Both the position numbers and the translations under genes were made by a program. Positions 27,235 to 37,332 of a stretch of 64,000 nt of DNA are shown here, one piece after another. The stretch's first letter is position 1; each line of letters starts with the position of its first letter. Under the pieces are notes generated by a model that made no database searches, was not told the origin of the DNA, and was given only the letters and a program-made list of their open reading frames with translations. Origin of the DNA: Mucilaginibacter pedocola (lineage in GTDB: Bacteria > Bacteroidota > Bacteroidia > Sphingobacteriales > Sphingobacteriaceae); contig NZ_MBTF01000036.1 in the NCBI RefSeq assembly GCF_002013915.1, forward strand, positions 124,001 through 188,000. The letters are read 5' to 3'.

Positions 27235-30200
27235 ATGAGAAAATCTTTACTTCCCACACAGGAGGGGTATGTGCGTACGCATTGGCTGTACGGCTTACGT
27301 TACCCCAAATCATTAATTGTTATGTGTGCCGTTATTATGGGCGTGCTATTATCGGGCAGTGCATTTGCGCAGCAAAAGGTTACGGGTACCGTTTCGGATA
27401 CCACAGGCCTATCGTTGCCGGGCGTTGCCGTTAAGGTAAAAGGCACCACTACGGGTACCACAACAGATGTAAACGGTAAGTTTACTTTAACAGTACCGGC
27501 CGGAAGCACCGCGCTGGTATTTAGCTATGTAGGTTTTGCCGGCCAGGAAGTTTCCATTGGCAGCCAAACCAACTTTAATGTAAGGATGAAGGCCCTTAAC
27601 ACCAACCTGCAGGAGGTTGTAGTAACAGGTTACGGCCAACAGCGTAAAGAATCGTTAACGGGCGCTATCTCCAGCGTAACTTCTAAGGATATCGACCGTG
27701 TACACGGCGGTTCTACCGTTAGTACCACATTGGCCGGTAAAATCCCCGGTGTTACGTTCAGGCAGTCGGAAGGCCGCCCGGGTGCAAGTGCATCTATCCA
27801 GATCCGTAACATGGGTGCGCCGCTGTACGTTATCGACGGTATACAGCAGGACGAAGGCCAGTTTAACAACATTGCTCCAAACGATATCGAGAGCATCTCG
27901 GTACTGAAAGACGGTTCGGCCGCTATCTACGGTGTGCGTGCTGCAAACGGTGTTGTGGTGGTAACTACCAAAAAAGGTAGTGGTGAAGGCCGCATCAATA
28001 TTGATGCTTACCAGGGCTTCCAAAACTTTTACCGTTTCCCTGTTGTAGCTAATAACTCTTACGACTACATGCGTTTCAAGGCAGAAGCCGAATTGAATGG
28101 TAATAGCCATACCACAAGCATTACCCAGGCCGAGCTTGACAAGTACAAAGCCGGTACCGACCCTGCTTACCGCAGCTTCGACTGGCGCGAGTATGTACTG
28201 GGTGCAAATAATAACGCACCTATCAACTCGGTGAATGCCAACTTTACAGGTGCTACCGACAGGGTTAGCTACTACGTATCGGCAACTAACCTGCACCAAT
28301 CTTCGCAATTGGGTAAAGAGTACAAGTTCGGGCGCTCTAACATACAATCTAACGTATCGTTAAAAGTGGCCAACGGCTTAAAAGTTAACTTAAACATTAA
28401 CGGCCGCGTGGAAACCCGCGAAAACCCCGGTGTGCCGGGACAGGATGATTATTTCCTGGCCAGGTTTGCCGTATTGAGGAATACGCCGCTTGAGCGACCT
28501 TATGCTAATGATAACCCTGATTACCTGAATACGCTGAACAACACCGAATCTAACTACGCGTTCCTGAACAAGAAGTTATCGGGCTTGTACCATAGCGACT
28601 GGCGCGTATTGCAAACCAACTTTGGTGCAGAGTACCAAATACCGGGTATAAAAGGCTTAACCGCTAAAGGTTTATACTCTTACTACGTTGCAGATTATTT
28701 GCTGAATAACCAGGAATACACTTACAAATCTTACACTTACAAGCCGGCTACCGATACATATGATGTTACCGGTGGTAGTTCAAACCCCTGGAGGGAGCGC
28801 GAGCAGAAGAAAGAGTTTGCCAAAACTCAACAGATACAGTTAAACTACATTAACACTTTTGGTAAACATTCGGTTGCTGCAACTTTGGTTAACGAGCGTA
28901 TAGAGTTACAACACCTGCGTAACTGGATACACTCTTCGCCGGTATCTAACAACCTGCCGTTGATCTATTTTCCAACTGCTGACCAGTACCAGGATAGCGA
29001 TGACAAAGAAGCACGTATAGGTTACATTGGCCGTGTTAACTACAATTACGATAACAAATACTACGTGGAGTTTTCGGGAAGGCGCGATGCATCTTACCTG
29101 TTTGCTCCTGATAAACGTGTGGGTTACTTCCCGGGCGGTTCGGTAGGATGGCGTATTACCCAGGAAGGTTGGATGAAGAAACTGATGGGCGACAGAAGTT
29201 TCCTGAACGACTTGAAACTGCGCGCATCGTACGCAATATTGGGTGATGACCGTAATCCTGATAACGCGTCGCAGCCGATTGTAGCACCTTATGCATACTT
29301 GCCGGGCTACAACTACAACAGGCCTACGGCAATTATAGGAGGCAACCCATTAGTTACATCGGCTGATAAAGGCTTAATTACTACTAATATATCGTGGTTG
29401 AAAAGTAAGATGACCGATGTTGGTTTGGATTTCACCATCCTGAACAATAAGTTATCGGGTAGTTTCGATTATTTCTATCGTAAACGTACCGGCTTGCTTA
29501 AGGCAAAAGACGATGTGGTATTACCTATAGAAGTTGGTTTTGGTTTACCTTTAGAAAACCTGAACAGCGATTCGCAATCGGGCTTCGACCTGGCGCTGAA
29601 CTACAACAACCGCGTGGGCGATGTGAGCTATAACATTAGCGGTACATTCTCTTACAGCCGCCAAAAAACAGTGAGCATTTATAATGAACGCTGGGGTAAC
29701 TCGTTAGACCAATATTTTGGTTCGCGTATAAACCGGTATGCTAATATCGACTGGGGTTACGAGGTAGTAGGCCAGTTTAAATCGATCGAAGAGATAAACA
29801 ATTACCCGGTGAACGTAGATGGTGAGGGTAACAGGACATTACTACCGGGCGACCTGATCTACAAAGACCAAAACGGCGACGGAGCTATAAATGGTGCCGA
29901 TAACCGCCCAATTGGTTATGGTTATGGTAAACAACCAAATATTAACTTCGGTTTCTCGTTAGGTGCTGCTTATAAAGGATTTGATTTCCATGCCGATTTC
30001 TCGGGTGGTGCAGGTTACACCTGGTTCCAGAACTGGGAAACACGCTGGGCTTTCCAAAACGGCGGTAACTTTAATACTATATTTGAAGACAGGTACCACC
30101 GCGAGAATATGTACGACTTGAACAGTGCATGGATACCAGGCAAATACCCTGCAACCAGGTATAACCCCGGGCCAAATATTTCAAGTTACCGTGGTAACTC

Positions 30201-30444
30201 GTCTTTCTGGTTGCACAACGTGAAATATTTAAGGGCAAGAACCATAGAGCTGGGCTACTCATTGCCAACCGCATGGCTTGCAAAAGTAAAAATGAAAAAA
30301 GCGAGGGTGTTCGTAAATGGTTACAACATGTTATCGTTTGATAACCTGAAAGAATATGCTGTTGACCCTGAAACCACAGACGATAACGGGTTACAGTTCC
30401 CTCAAAGTAAAGTATTCAACTTCGGTGTTAATTTAACTTTTTAA
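27235..30444 (+). CDS. SusC/RagA-family TonB-linked outer-membrane protein (PUL 1)
   Basis: This is the TonB-dependent glycan importer of PUL 1. It has a signal sequence with a long basic n-region (cleavage near SGSAFAQ, residue 46), a CarboxypepD_reg-like domain (about 48-130, VSDTTGLSLPGVAVKVKGTT), a TonB-box-like EVVVTGYG (about 128), a plug (about 135-250, APLYVIDGIQQ, IESISVLKDGSAAIYGVRAA) and a 22-strand-type barrel to the C-terminus. Its 1069 residues match the family. It pairs with the SusD lipoprotein 22 bp downstream; together they form the pedal-bin import complex known for this family. It is probably driven by the divergent HTCS. Confidence 0.95.
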   Translation: MRKSLLPTQEGYVRTHWLYGLRYPKSLIVMCAVIMGVLLSGSAFAQQKVTGTVSDTTGLSLPGVAVKVKGTTTGTTTDVNGKFTLTVPAGSTALVFSYVGFAGQEVSIGSQTNFNVRMKALNTNLQEVVVTGYGQQRKESLTGAISSVTSKDIDRVHGGSTVSTTLAGKIPGVTFRQSEGRPGASASIQIRNMGAPLYVIDGIQQDEGQFNNIAPNDIESISVLKDGSAAIYGVRAANGVVVVTTKKGSGEGRINIDAYQGFQNFYRFPVVANNSYDYMRFKAEAELNGNSHTTSITQAELDKYKAGTDPAYRSFDWREYVLGANNNAPINSVNANFTGATDRVSYYVSATNLHQSSQLGKEYKFGRSNIQSNVSLKVANGLKVNLNINGRVETRENPGVPGQDDYFLARFAVLRNTPLERPYANDNPDYLNTLNNTESNYAFLNKKLSGLYHSDWRVLQTNFGAEYQIPGIKGLTAKGLYSYYVADYLLNNQEYTYKSYTYKPATDTYDVTGGSSNPWREREQKKEFAKTQQIQLNYINTFGKHSVAATLVNERIELQHLRNWIHSSPVSNNLPLIYFPTADQYQDSDDKEARIGYIGRVNYNYDNKYYVEFSGRRDASYLFAPDKRVGYFPGGSVGWRITQEGWMKKLMGDRSFLNDLKLRASYAILGDDRNPDNASQPIVAPYAYLPGYNYNRPTAIIGGNPLVTSADKGLITTNISWLKSKMTDVGLDFTILNNKLSGSFDYFYRKRTGLLKAKDDVVLPIEVGFGLPLENLNSDSQSGFDLALNYNNRVGDVSYNISGTFSYSRQKTVSIYNERWGNSLDQYFGSRINRYANIDWGYEVVGQFKSIEEINNYPVNVDGEGNRTLLPGDLIYKDQNGDGAINGADNRPIGYGYGKQPNINFGFSLGAAYKGFDFHADFSGGAGYTWFQNWETRWAFQNGGNFNTIFEDRYHRENMYDLNSAWIPGKYPATRYNPGPNISSYRGNSSFWLHNVKYLRARTIELGYSLPTAWLAKVKMKKARVFVNGYNMLSFDNLKEYAVDPETTDDNGLQFPQSKVFNFGVNLTF

Positions 30445-30466
30445 TTAATCCCTTAAGTTTAAACAC

Positions 30467-32356
30467 ATGAAAAAAATAACCATTATATTAATGTGCGCAG
30501 GCCTGTTCATCACGGGCTCGTGCCGAAAAGACAGTGAATTTTTGGACGTACCGCCCAAATCTATCATTGACGCGAACGTTGCTTTTACCGACCCTAACTT
30601 GGTATTGTCCGTATTAGGCGACCTATATAACCGTATGGTCGATTTTTCGAGCCTTGATAACGGCTGGGCATCGTTTGTTGATTTTAGCGAAGCGTTTCCT
30701 TCTGAAAACGGAAGCTCTGGTTTTGTTACGCGTAACGGCTGGGGTTATGGCGAGTGGGGCATATGGGATTACACCTATATCCGCGAGCTTAACTTGTTTA
30801 TTCAACGCATAACAGCTGCTCCTGCGGTTACAGATGAAGAGAAGATTCTACAAAAACAGTTTATTGCTGAAGGCCGGTTTATACGTGCCAGCTATTATTT
30901 CGAAATGGTAAAAAGGATGGGCGGTGTGCCGCTGATCACCGAGCCGCTTGATTATGATTTTTCCGGTAACGTTGCCGCGCTGCAAAAACCACGCAACAAG
31001 GAGTCTGAAATTTATGACTTTGTTATAAGCGAGGCGGAAGCTATCAAAGGCTTATTTGATTCACGCCTTTCCGATAAATCAAGGGCAACAAAAGGTGCTG
31101 CTTTAGCTATGGAAGCAAGGGCTGCCTTATATGCTGCGTCAATTGCCAAATACGGCGCAACTACGCCTACGGTATCATTGTCTGGCGGCGAAGTTGGTAT
31201 ACCAGCATCAATGGCTACCGGTTATTATACTAAAGCGCTTAACGCTGCTAAGGAATTAATAGCTACAGGTACGTATTCGTTGTACAGGCAATTACCTGAC
31301 CTGAGCGACAATTACGCCAACCTTTTCCTGGATAAAAACAGCTCTGAATCTATCTTTATAGAAGATTTTAAAGTTAACGCAGGTAAAACACACGGCTTTA
31401 CCACTAACAACCAGCCATACTCTATATCAGACGAAGGTTTGGATGCCGGCCGTTTAAACCCGTCGCTTAACCTGGTTGAGGCTTATGAGAAATTGGACAA
31501 TACCTACGCGCCAATAGCTACTAAAACTGCCGGTGGCGACTTTATTTATTACGCTGACCAGCTTGACGCTTTTGCCGGCAGGGATGCAAGGCTTGCAGGT
31601 ACGGTATTGTTACCTAACGGTTTATTTAAAGGCAAGCGCACCGAAGTTTATGCAGGTTATCAATTAGCAGATGGTACTGTAATTACCAGCGGCGATGCAA
31701 CACTTCTGCAAGATGTTCCGGGCCTGGGCCGGGTACAGGTAATTGGTAGAGATGGTATTGCTAACGGCCTCGAGTACCGTACACAAACCGGTTTCTTTAT
31801 CCGGAAGTATTTAGACCCAACTGTAGGTTCGGGCCGTCGTGGCCGTGGTAGCGATGTTGCATTTATTCGTTACCGCTATGCCGAAGTTTTACTGAACGCT
31901 GCCGAAGCTGCATTTGAACTTGGCGATGTTGGCGCGGCTACCGGGTATATTAACCAGGTGCGCTCGCGTGCCGGCTTTACTACCCCGCTTGCTACTGTAG
32001 ATTTTGACAGGATAGTGCACGAACGCCGTGTGGAGCTGGTGTTTGAGGGCCATACTTTGTTTGATATGAAACGCTGGAGGCTTGCACACATTGTTTGGGA
32101 TGGTTCTGCAATGGGTACTACCGACCTGCTAACAAATATTGGCGATGCGCGTAAACGTAATACCCAGCCTTTCGGGTTATGGCCATATAAATACTCTAAC
32201 CCTGGTAACGCAAATAATGGCAAATGGATATTTAAGGAAGTAAAACCGGCTGCAGTTACGGGTGCTAACAGGTTCCAGTTGGGTAATTATTATTCGCAGA
32301 TAGGCGATAACGTTTTATCGGCTAACCCAAAAATCATAAGACAACCAAATCAATAG
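30467..32356 (+). CDS. SusD/RagB-family glycan-binding lipoprotein (PUL 1)
   Basis: The surface lipoprotein lid of the SusCD complex. It has a lipobox (LFITGSC), the N-terminal SusD helices (FLDVPPKSIIDANVAFTDPN) and the C-terminal RagB/SusD core (RYRYAEVLLNAAEAAFELG, INQVRSRAGF, IVHERRVELVFEGHTLFDMK RW in that order). Its 629 residues are somewhat long for the family. It follows susC by 22 bp and precedes the DUF3823 gene by 22 bp, so all three are one transcript. The ligand cannot be read from sequence. Confidence 0.95.
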   Translation: MKKITIILMCAGLFITGSCRKDSEFLDVPPKSIIDANVAFTDPNLVLSVLGDLYNRMVDFSSLDNGWASFVDFSEAFPSENGSSGFVTRNGWGYGEWGIWDYTYIRELNLFIQRITAAPAVTDEEKILQKQFIAEGRFIRASYYFEMVKRMGGVPLITEPLDYDFSGNVAALQKPRNKESEIYDFVISEAEAIKGLFDSRLSDKSRATKGAALAMEARAALYAASIAKYGATTPTVSLSGGEVGIPASMATGYYTKALNAAKELIATGTYSLYRQLPDLSDNYANLFLDKNSSESIFIEDFKVNAGKTHGFTTNNQPYSISDEGLDAGRLNPSLNLVEAYEKLDNTYAPIATKTAGGDFIYYADQLDAFAGRDARLAGTVLLPNGLFKGKRTEVYAGYQLADGTVITSGDATLLQDVPGLGRVQVIGRDGIANGLEYRTQTGFFIRKYLDPTVGSGRRGRGSDVAFIRYRYAEVLLNAAEAAFELGDVGAATGYINQVRSRAGFTTPLATVDFDRIVHERRVELVFEGHTLFDMKRWRLAHIVWDGSAMGTTDLLTNIGDARKRNTQPFGLWPYKYSNPGNANNGKWIFKEVKPAAVTGANRFQLGNYYSQIGDNVLSANPKIIRQPNQ

Positions 32357-32378
32357 CCATATTTCAACTAAAAAAATC

Positions 32379-33104
32379 ATGAAAATAAAATTTCATTATA
32401 TAATCATCGCACTCCTTTTTGCAGCTACCGGCTGCAAAAAGGACAACTATGAGGCACCAAATGTAACGCTTAGCGGGCACCTTGTTTACCAGGGAGAGAA
32501 CGTGAACGTGGAATTTGGCCGCGTGCCTTTCTTGCTGTTCCAAAGCGGCTTTCAATTAAACAAGCCTATTGAAGGTAATTTCGACCAGGATGGCAAGTAC
32601 TCTGTAAAAACATTTGCCGGTAACTACAAATTAACTATGTCGGCCAACCAGGGCCCCTTTCTTTGGAAAGAACTTGGTTCGGGCAAGCGCGACACGGTTG
32701 CTATTAACTTAACCGGCGATCAAACTGTAGATTTGGAAGTAACGCCATTTTATATGGTTCGCCAGCCTGTTTTTACAGCAGCGGCAGGCCGTAAAATCAA
32801 CGCAACTTTTAATTTAGAGAAAGTAATTACCGATGCCAATGCAAAAAACATCGAGCGCGTTTACCTTTATATGAGCAAAACGCAGTTTGTGTCCTCTGCA
32901 TATTCATTACCGGCTCCGGATGGTACTCCTATTGTAACATCTATAGCCGGTTCTGCACTTACCAGCCTGAACAACATCAGTATGAGTATAACCGCACCGG
33001 AGCTTGTGCCGGCCCAAAACTATTATTTCGTCCGTATTGGCGTTAAAATAGATGGTGTTGAGGATATGATATTCTCACCTGTTGCAAAAGTAACAGTACA
33101 ATAA
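32379..33104 (+). CDS. DUF3823 lipoprotein, probable surface glycan-binding partner
   Basis: A 241-residue lipoprotein (lipobox LLFAATGC) begins its mature part with KKDNYEAPNVTLSGHLVYQG, the start typical of DUF3823 proteins, which in Bacteroidota are encoded directly after susD. Two beta-sandwich halves are likely (about 25-125 and 126-241). No catalytic motif is seen. By position it is the analogue of SusE/SusF surface glycan-binding proteins; that role is inference. A strong hairpin terminator follows 10 bp after the stop, separating the uptake genes from the hydrolases. Confidence 0.85.
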   Translation: MKIKFHYIIIALLFAATGCKKDNYEAPNVTLSGHLVYQGENVNVEFGRVPFLLFQSGFQLNKPIEGNFDQDGKYSVKTFAGNYKLTMSANQGPFLWKELGSGKRDTVAINLTGDQTVDLEVTPFYMVRQPVFTAAAGRKINATFNLEKVITDANAKNIERVYLYMSKTQFVSSAYSLPAPDGTPIVTSIAGSALTSLNNISMSITAPELVPAQNYYFVRIGVKIDGVEDMIFSPVAKVTVQ

Positions 33105-33113
33105 CTTATCTTC

Positions 33114-33152
33114 GGGAGGCTGCTTTCTGCGGGAGCGGCCTCCCTTTTTTTT
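33114..33152 (+). terminator. Terminator/attenuator between uptake and enzyme genes of PUL 1
   Basis: Arms GGGAGGC-T-GCT (33114-33124) and AGC-G-GCCTCCC (33134-33144) form an 11-position stem with one wobble, followed by T8. It lies inside the PUL, 56 bp before the GH2 gene, so partial read-through or a second promoter must supply the downstream genes. Confidence 0.8.
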
Positions 33153-33208
33153 CTGCCCCCTCTTTTTCTCCAAAAAAATCTTTAAATAATAACCGCTAAT
33201 TATCTGCA

Positions 33209-35047
33209 ATGAAGAAAATTACACTTTGTTTATCTCTCGCATTGTCTGCCTTTTTGCAGGCCAACGCCCAGCAAGGCGACTGGCATGTAATAAAAGACAA
33301 AATTATTACTCCCTGGGCCGAAAAAGTTGATCCTAAAGCACCGCTGCCTGAGTACCCAAGGCCACAACTGGTAAGGGGCAACTGGCAAAATCTTAATGGT
33401 TTATGGAACTACACCATCGTTCCGAAAGATCAAAAATTTCCCGCCGTTAATTCCGGCAAAATATTGGTGCCTTTTGCTGTTGAGTCGGCACTATCGGGCG
33501 TTGGCAAAACCGTTGGTAAGGATAGCATGCTTTGGTATAAAACCAGCATCACCCTAAATAAAGCCCTTAAAGGCAAAGATGTATTGCTGCACTTTGGCGC
33601 TGTTGACTGGCGCACCGAAGTTTTTGTGAACGGCAAAAGCGCAGGCGTACACGAAGGCGGTTTCGACCCCTTTACTTTTAATATTACCCCTTACCTAAAA
33701 GGCGGTAAGCAGGATATCACCATCAGCGTTTGGGACCCAACCGACGATGGGCCGCAGCCACGCGGCAAACAGGTAAAAAAACCTGAAGGCATCTGGTACA
33801 CACCGGTTACCGGTATATGGCAAACAGTTTGGCTGGAAGGCGTTGCCAAAACACACATCGACGCTACTAAACAAACCCCTAACATTGACGATAAAACCTT
33901 AACCATATCTGCCGATGTTGCTAACGCACAAGCCGGCGACAAATTAAAAATTACCGCTTACGATGGCAAAACCGTAGTTGACGAGAAAACTGTTGACGCC
34001 GGTGCAACCGCCGTATTAAGCATTGCCAACCCTAAGCTGTGGTCTACAACCAGCCCCTTCCTTTATGATCTGAAGGTATGCGTGGTACGCAACAATAAAC
34101 CGGTTGACGAGGTGAAAAGCTATTTTGCCATGCGCAAAATATCAATGGCGCCCGATGCGCACGGTATACAGCGCATGATGCTGAACGATAAATTTGTGTT
34201 TCAGTACGGCCCGTTGGATCAGGGTTGGTGGCCGGATGGTTTGTATACCCCGCCAACAGAAGAGGCGATGATATACGATATTGACCAGCTACGCGCTATG
34301 GGCTTTAACATGATACGCAAGCACATTAAAGTGGAGCCTGCGCGTTACTACACTTATTGCGATAAAGTGGGTATGCTGCTTTGGCAGGACATGCCAAGCG
34401 GCGACTTGGGCAACGGTTGGGAAAACCGCCCCGGTATAATAGACAAGGGTAGCGATAAAGCCCGTACGCCCGAATCTGAAGGTTACTACCGCAAAGAGTG
34501 GGCTGCAATTATGAAAGAACTGCACAACTACCCAAGCATTGTGGTATGGACACCGTTCAACGAAGCATGGGGCCAGTTTAAAACTGTTGAAATAAGCGAA
34601 TGGACCAAGAAGAACGACCCTTCGCGATTAATTAACAGCGCCAGCGGCGGTAACTTTTATGTGACCGGCGATATTGTGGATTTGCACAATTACCCGCACC
34701 CCGCCATGCCGGACCCTGAACTGTTTGGCAAAACAAGAGCAGTAGTATTGGGCGAGTTTGGCGGCCTTGGCTGGCCGGTAGAGGGCCATAACTGGCAGTC
34801 TAACAAAAACTGGGGTTACCAAAACTTCAAGAATGGCGAAGATGTGTTGAAGCGCTACACTACTTTTACAGATCGTTTACAACAATTGATAAAGCTGGGT
34901 TTATCGGCAGCTGTTTACACGCAAACAACCGATGTTGAGGGTGAAGTGAATGGCTTTATTACTTACGACCGTAAATTCATAAAAATGCCGGTAGAAAAGC
35001 TGCGTGCCGAAAATATAAAGCTATACAACCCTGAATTAGCAAAATAA
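33209..35047 (+). CDS. Glycoside hydrolase family 2 enzyme (PUL 1)
   Basis: A secreted GH2 enzyme with a signal peptide (ending ANAQQ), sugar-binding jelly roll (about 48-210, YPRPQLVRGNWQNLNGLWNY), Ig-like domain (about 215-310) and TIM barrel (about 315-605). Predicted acid/base is E452 (FNEAWG) and nucleophile E516 (GEFGG). It shares long identical motifs with the GH2 encoded at 15899-17710, including the barrel segments DQG(Y/W)WPDG, NxIRKH and YTQTTDVE, so the two are paralogues. Substrate specificity within GH2 is not readable. It lies 9 bp upstream of the GH127-like gene, probably one transcript, which suggests the two enzymes attack the same polymer. Confidence 0.93.
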   Translation: MKKITLCLSLALSAFLQANAQQGDWHVIKDKIITPWAEKVDPKAPLPEYPRPQLVRGNWQNLNGLWNYTIVPKDQKFPAVNSGKILVPFAVESALSGVGKTVGKDSMLWYKTSITLNKALKGKDVLLHFGAVDWRTEVFVNGKSAGVHEGGFDPFTFNITPYLKGGKQDITISVWDPTDDGPQPRGKQVKKPEGIWYTPVTGIWQTVWLEGVAKTHIDATKQTPNIDDKTLTISADVANAQAGDKLKITAYDGKTVVDEKTVDAGATAVLSIANPKLWSTTSPFLYDLKVCVVRNNKPVDEVKSYFAMRKISMAPDAHGIQRMMLNDKFVFQYGPLDQGWWPDGLYTPPTEEAMIYDIDQLRAMGFNMIRKHIKVEPARYYTYCDKVGMLLWQDMPSGDLGNGWENRPGIIDKGSDKARTPESEGYYRKEWAAIMKELHNYPSIVVWTPFNEAWGQFKTVEISEWTKKNDPSRLINSASGGNFYVTGDIVDLHNYPHPAMPDPELFGKTRAVVLGEFGGLGWPVEGHNWQSNKNWGYQNFKNGEDVLKRYTTFTDRLQQLIKLGLSAAVYTQTTDVEGEVNGFITYDRKFIKMPVEKLRAENIKLYNPELAK

Positions 35048-35056
35048 GACTAAAGA

Positions 35057-37120
35057 ATGAATTATTTAAATAACATAGGTAAGCTAATTGGTTTATCGAT
35101 ATTATTAAACTGGGCCGGGATGGAAACATCTTCGGCTCAGTCCGTTAAAGCGGCTGCTGTAAAAAAGATTGATAACAGCGCTGTAAATGCAAACTACGTA
35201 GGTAACCGCGCTCCTTTGCAAAACGCTTATTTGGTTAAACTGCCCACAGGTAGCATACAAGCAGGCGGATGGTTGAAAAAAGCGCTGGAATTGCAGCGTG
35301 CGGGCCTCACCGGTAACCTGGGCGAAATAAGCATTTGGCTATCAAAAACCAATAATGCCTGGCTCAACAAAGAAGGCAAAGGCGAGTATGGCTGGGAGGA
35401 ATTACCTTACTGGCTTAAAGGCTACGCCAACATCGGCTATATGCTGGGCGATAAAAAGATGATTGCCGAAGCCAAGTTTTGGATAGATGCCGTGCTGAAC
35501 AATCAGCGTGATAACGGCGACTTTGGCCCTGCGGTAGAACACAACGGTAACCGCGACCTGTGGACAAATATGCCGATGCTGTGGTGCCTGCAATCGTACT
35601 ACGAGTACAGTAAAGATGCACGCGTGCTGCCCTTCATGACCAAATATTTTAAATACCAGTTGGCCCTGCCTGATAGTAAATTATTGGAAGATTACTGGGA
35701 GAATAGCCGCGGCGGCGATAATATCTCCAGCGTGTACTGGCTGTATAACCGCACCGGCGATAAATTCCTGCTGGAGCTGGCTGAGAAACTGGATAAAAAT
35801 ACGGCCAACTGGCGCCAGGCTACCAATCTGCCCAACTGGCATAATGTAAACGTTGCGCAGTGCTTCCGCGAGCCTGCACAGTTCTTCCTGCAAAGCAAAA
35901 ACCCGCAGGACCTTGCCGCAACCTATAACGATTTTAAGCTGATACGTACCATATATGGCCAGGTACCCGGCGGAATGTTTGGTGCCGACGAAAATGCCCG
36001 TAAAGGTTATGATGACCCGCGCCAGGCGGTAGAAACCTGCGGCATGGTAGAGCAAATGACATCAGACCAAATGCTGCTGGGCATAACCGGCGATAACTTT
36101 TGGGCCGAGAATTGCGAAGATGTAGCCTTTAACGATTTTTCGGCTGCCTTTATGCCCGATTACCGTTCGCTGCGCTATTTAACCGCTCCTAACATGGTGC
36201 TGAGCGATGGCAAAAACCATAACCCGGGTATTGATAACAGCGGGCCATTCCTGATGATGAACCCCTTTAGCAGCCGCTGCTGCCAGCATAACCACGCCGC
36301 AGGCTGGGTATATTATGCCGAGAACAGCTGGATGGCTACGCCTGATAATGGTTTAGCGGCAACGCTTTACACTGAAGGTAAAGTAAACGCAAAAGTGGGT
36401 AATGGTACTGCAGTAACGCTAACCGAGACCACCAAATACCCTTTTGAAGGGCAAATTAGCTTTACTGTAAATACTGCCAAAGCGGTAGCCTTCCCTTTAT
36501 ACCTGCGTGTACCGGCATGGAGCAAAGGTGCATCGGTAAAAGTAAACGGCGTGGTAGTAAAGGTTGCTGATGCCGCGGGCGATTACGTGAAACTGGCTAA
36601 GACCTGGAAGAACGGTGATGTGGTAACCCTGCAGTTACCAATGGAAATAAAGGTGCGCGAGTGGGCAAAAAACAAAAACAGCGTAAGCGTAAACTACGGT
36701 CCGCTAACCTACTCGTTGAAGATAGACGAGAAATACGTTAAAGAAGATAGCAAGAAAACCGCCATTGGCGATTCGCGCTGGCAAGCAGGTGCCGACCCGG
36801 AGAAGTGGCCATCTTTCGAGATACACCCCGCTTCGGCATGGAACTACGGTTTGCTGCTGGATGAGCAACGTCCCGAGAAATCGTTTAAGGTAGTACGCCG
36901 CGCCTGGCCAAAGGATAATAATCCTTTCACTAATACAGGTGCGCCAATTGAATTGGTTGCTACAGGCAAGCAAATACCCGATTGGACTATTGACCAAACC
37001 GGCTTATGCGCCGTGTTACCGCAAAGCCCTGTTGCTACCGATAAGGCTGCAACAAAATTAACACTGGTACCTATGGGCGGTGCAAGGCTGCGTATATCTG
37101 CCTTCCCTGTAGTAAAATAA
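35057..37120 (+). CDS. GH127-like (DUF1680) putative beta-L-arabinofuranosidase
   Basis: A secreted (alpha/alpha)6-barrel protein of the DUF1680/GH127 group. In characterised GH127 enzymes a Glu and three Cys bind zinc and one Cys is the nucleophile. The matching residues are visible here: E-T-C near 326-328 (VETCGMVEQM) and adjacent Cys-Cys near 407-408 (SRCCQHNHAAGW). The segment after the Cys pair is QHN, where GH127 members I recall have other residues, so this may be a related family with different specificity. A C-terminal beta-sandwich follows (about 430-560, VAFPLYLRVPAWSKGASVKV). Length 687 is normal. It is 9 bp after GH2 and is closed by a terminator. Confidence 0.82.
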   Translation: MNYLNNIGKLIGLSILLNWAGMETSSAQSVKAAAVKKIDNSAVNANYVGNRAPLQNAYLVKLPTGSIQAGGWLKKALELQRAGLTGNLGEISIWLSKTNNAWLNKEGKGEYGWEELPYWLKGYANIGYMLGDKKMIAEAKFWIDAVLNNQRDNGDFGPAVEHNGNRDLWTNMPMLWCLQSYYEYSKDARVLPFMTKYFKYQLALPDSKLLEDYWENSRGGDNISSVYWLYNRTGDKFLLELAEKLDKNTANWRQATNLPNWHNVNVAQCFREPAQFFLQSKNPQDLAATYNDFKLIRTIYGQVPGGMFGADENARKGYDDPRQAVETCGMVEQMTSDQMLLGITGDNFWAENCEDVAFNDFSAAFMPDYRSLRYLTAPNMVLSDGKNHNPGIDNSGPFLMMNPFSSRCCQHNHAAGWVYYAENSWMATPDNGLAATLYTEGKVNAKVGNGTAVTLTETTKYPFEGQISFTVNTAKAVAFPLYLRVPAWSKGASVKVNGVVVKVADAAGDYVKLAKTWKNGDVVTLQLPMEIKVREWAKNKNSVSVNYGPLTYSLKIDEKYVKEDSKKTAIGDSRWQAGADPEKWPSFEIHPASAWNYGLLLDEQRPEKSFKVVRRAWPKDNNPFTNTGAPIELVATGKQIPDWTIDQTGLCAVLPQSPVATDKAATKLTLVPMGGARLRISAFPVVK

Positions 37121-37183
37121 ATTGCCTAACTTAACAGGCAAAAAAGAGCTTAACTGAGAGAGAGTTGAGATTTAAAATGAGGG

Positions 37184-37216
37184 GCGGGTCGGCTGAAAAG
37201 CTGGCCCGCTTTTTTT
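37184..37216 (+). terminator. Terminator after the GH127-like gene
   Basis: An 11-bp stem (37184-37194 / 37199-37209, with two G-U wobbles) is closed by a GAAA tetraloop and followed by T7. It marks the end of the PUL 1 enzyme transcript. Confidence 0.8.
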
Positions 37217-37332
37217 GTGGTATATGGTTTTATGGTCGCTGCCTGATGCTTCCGGGCCTTGTGCGGTTAATAATCTATCCTTAACTTTTATTTAATAAGT
37301 AAACGCCTTATTTGCACCCGGAAAACACCGCC

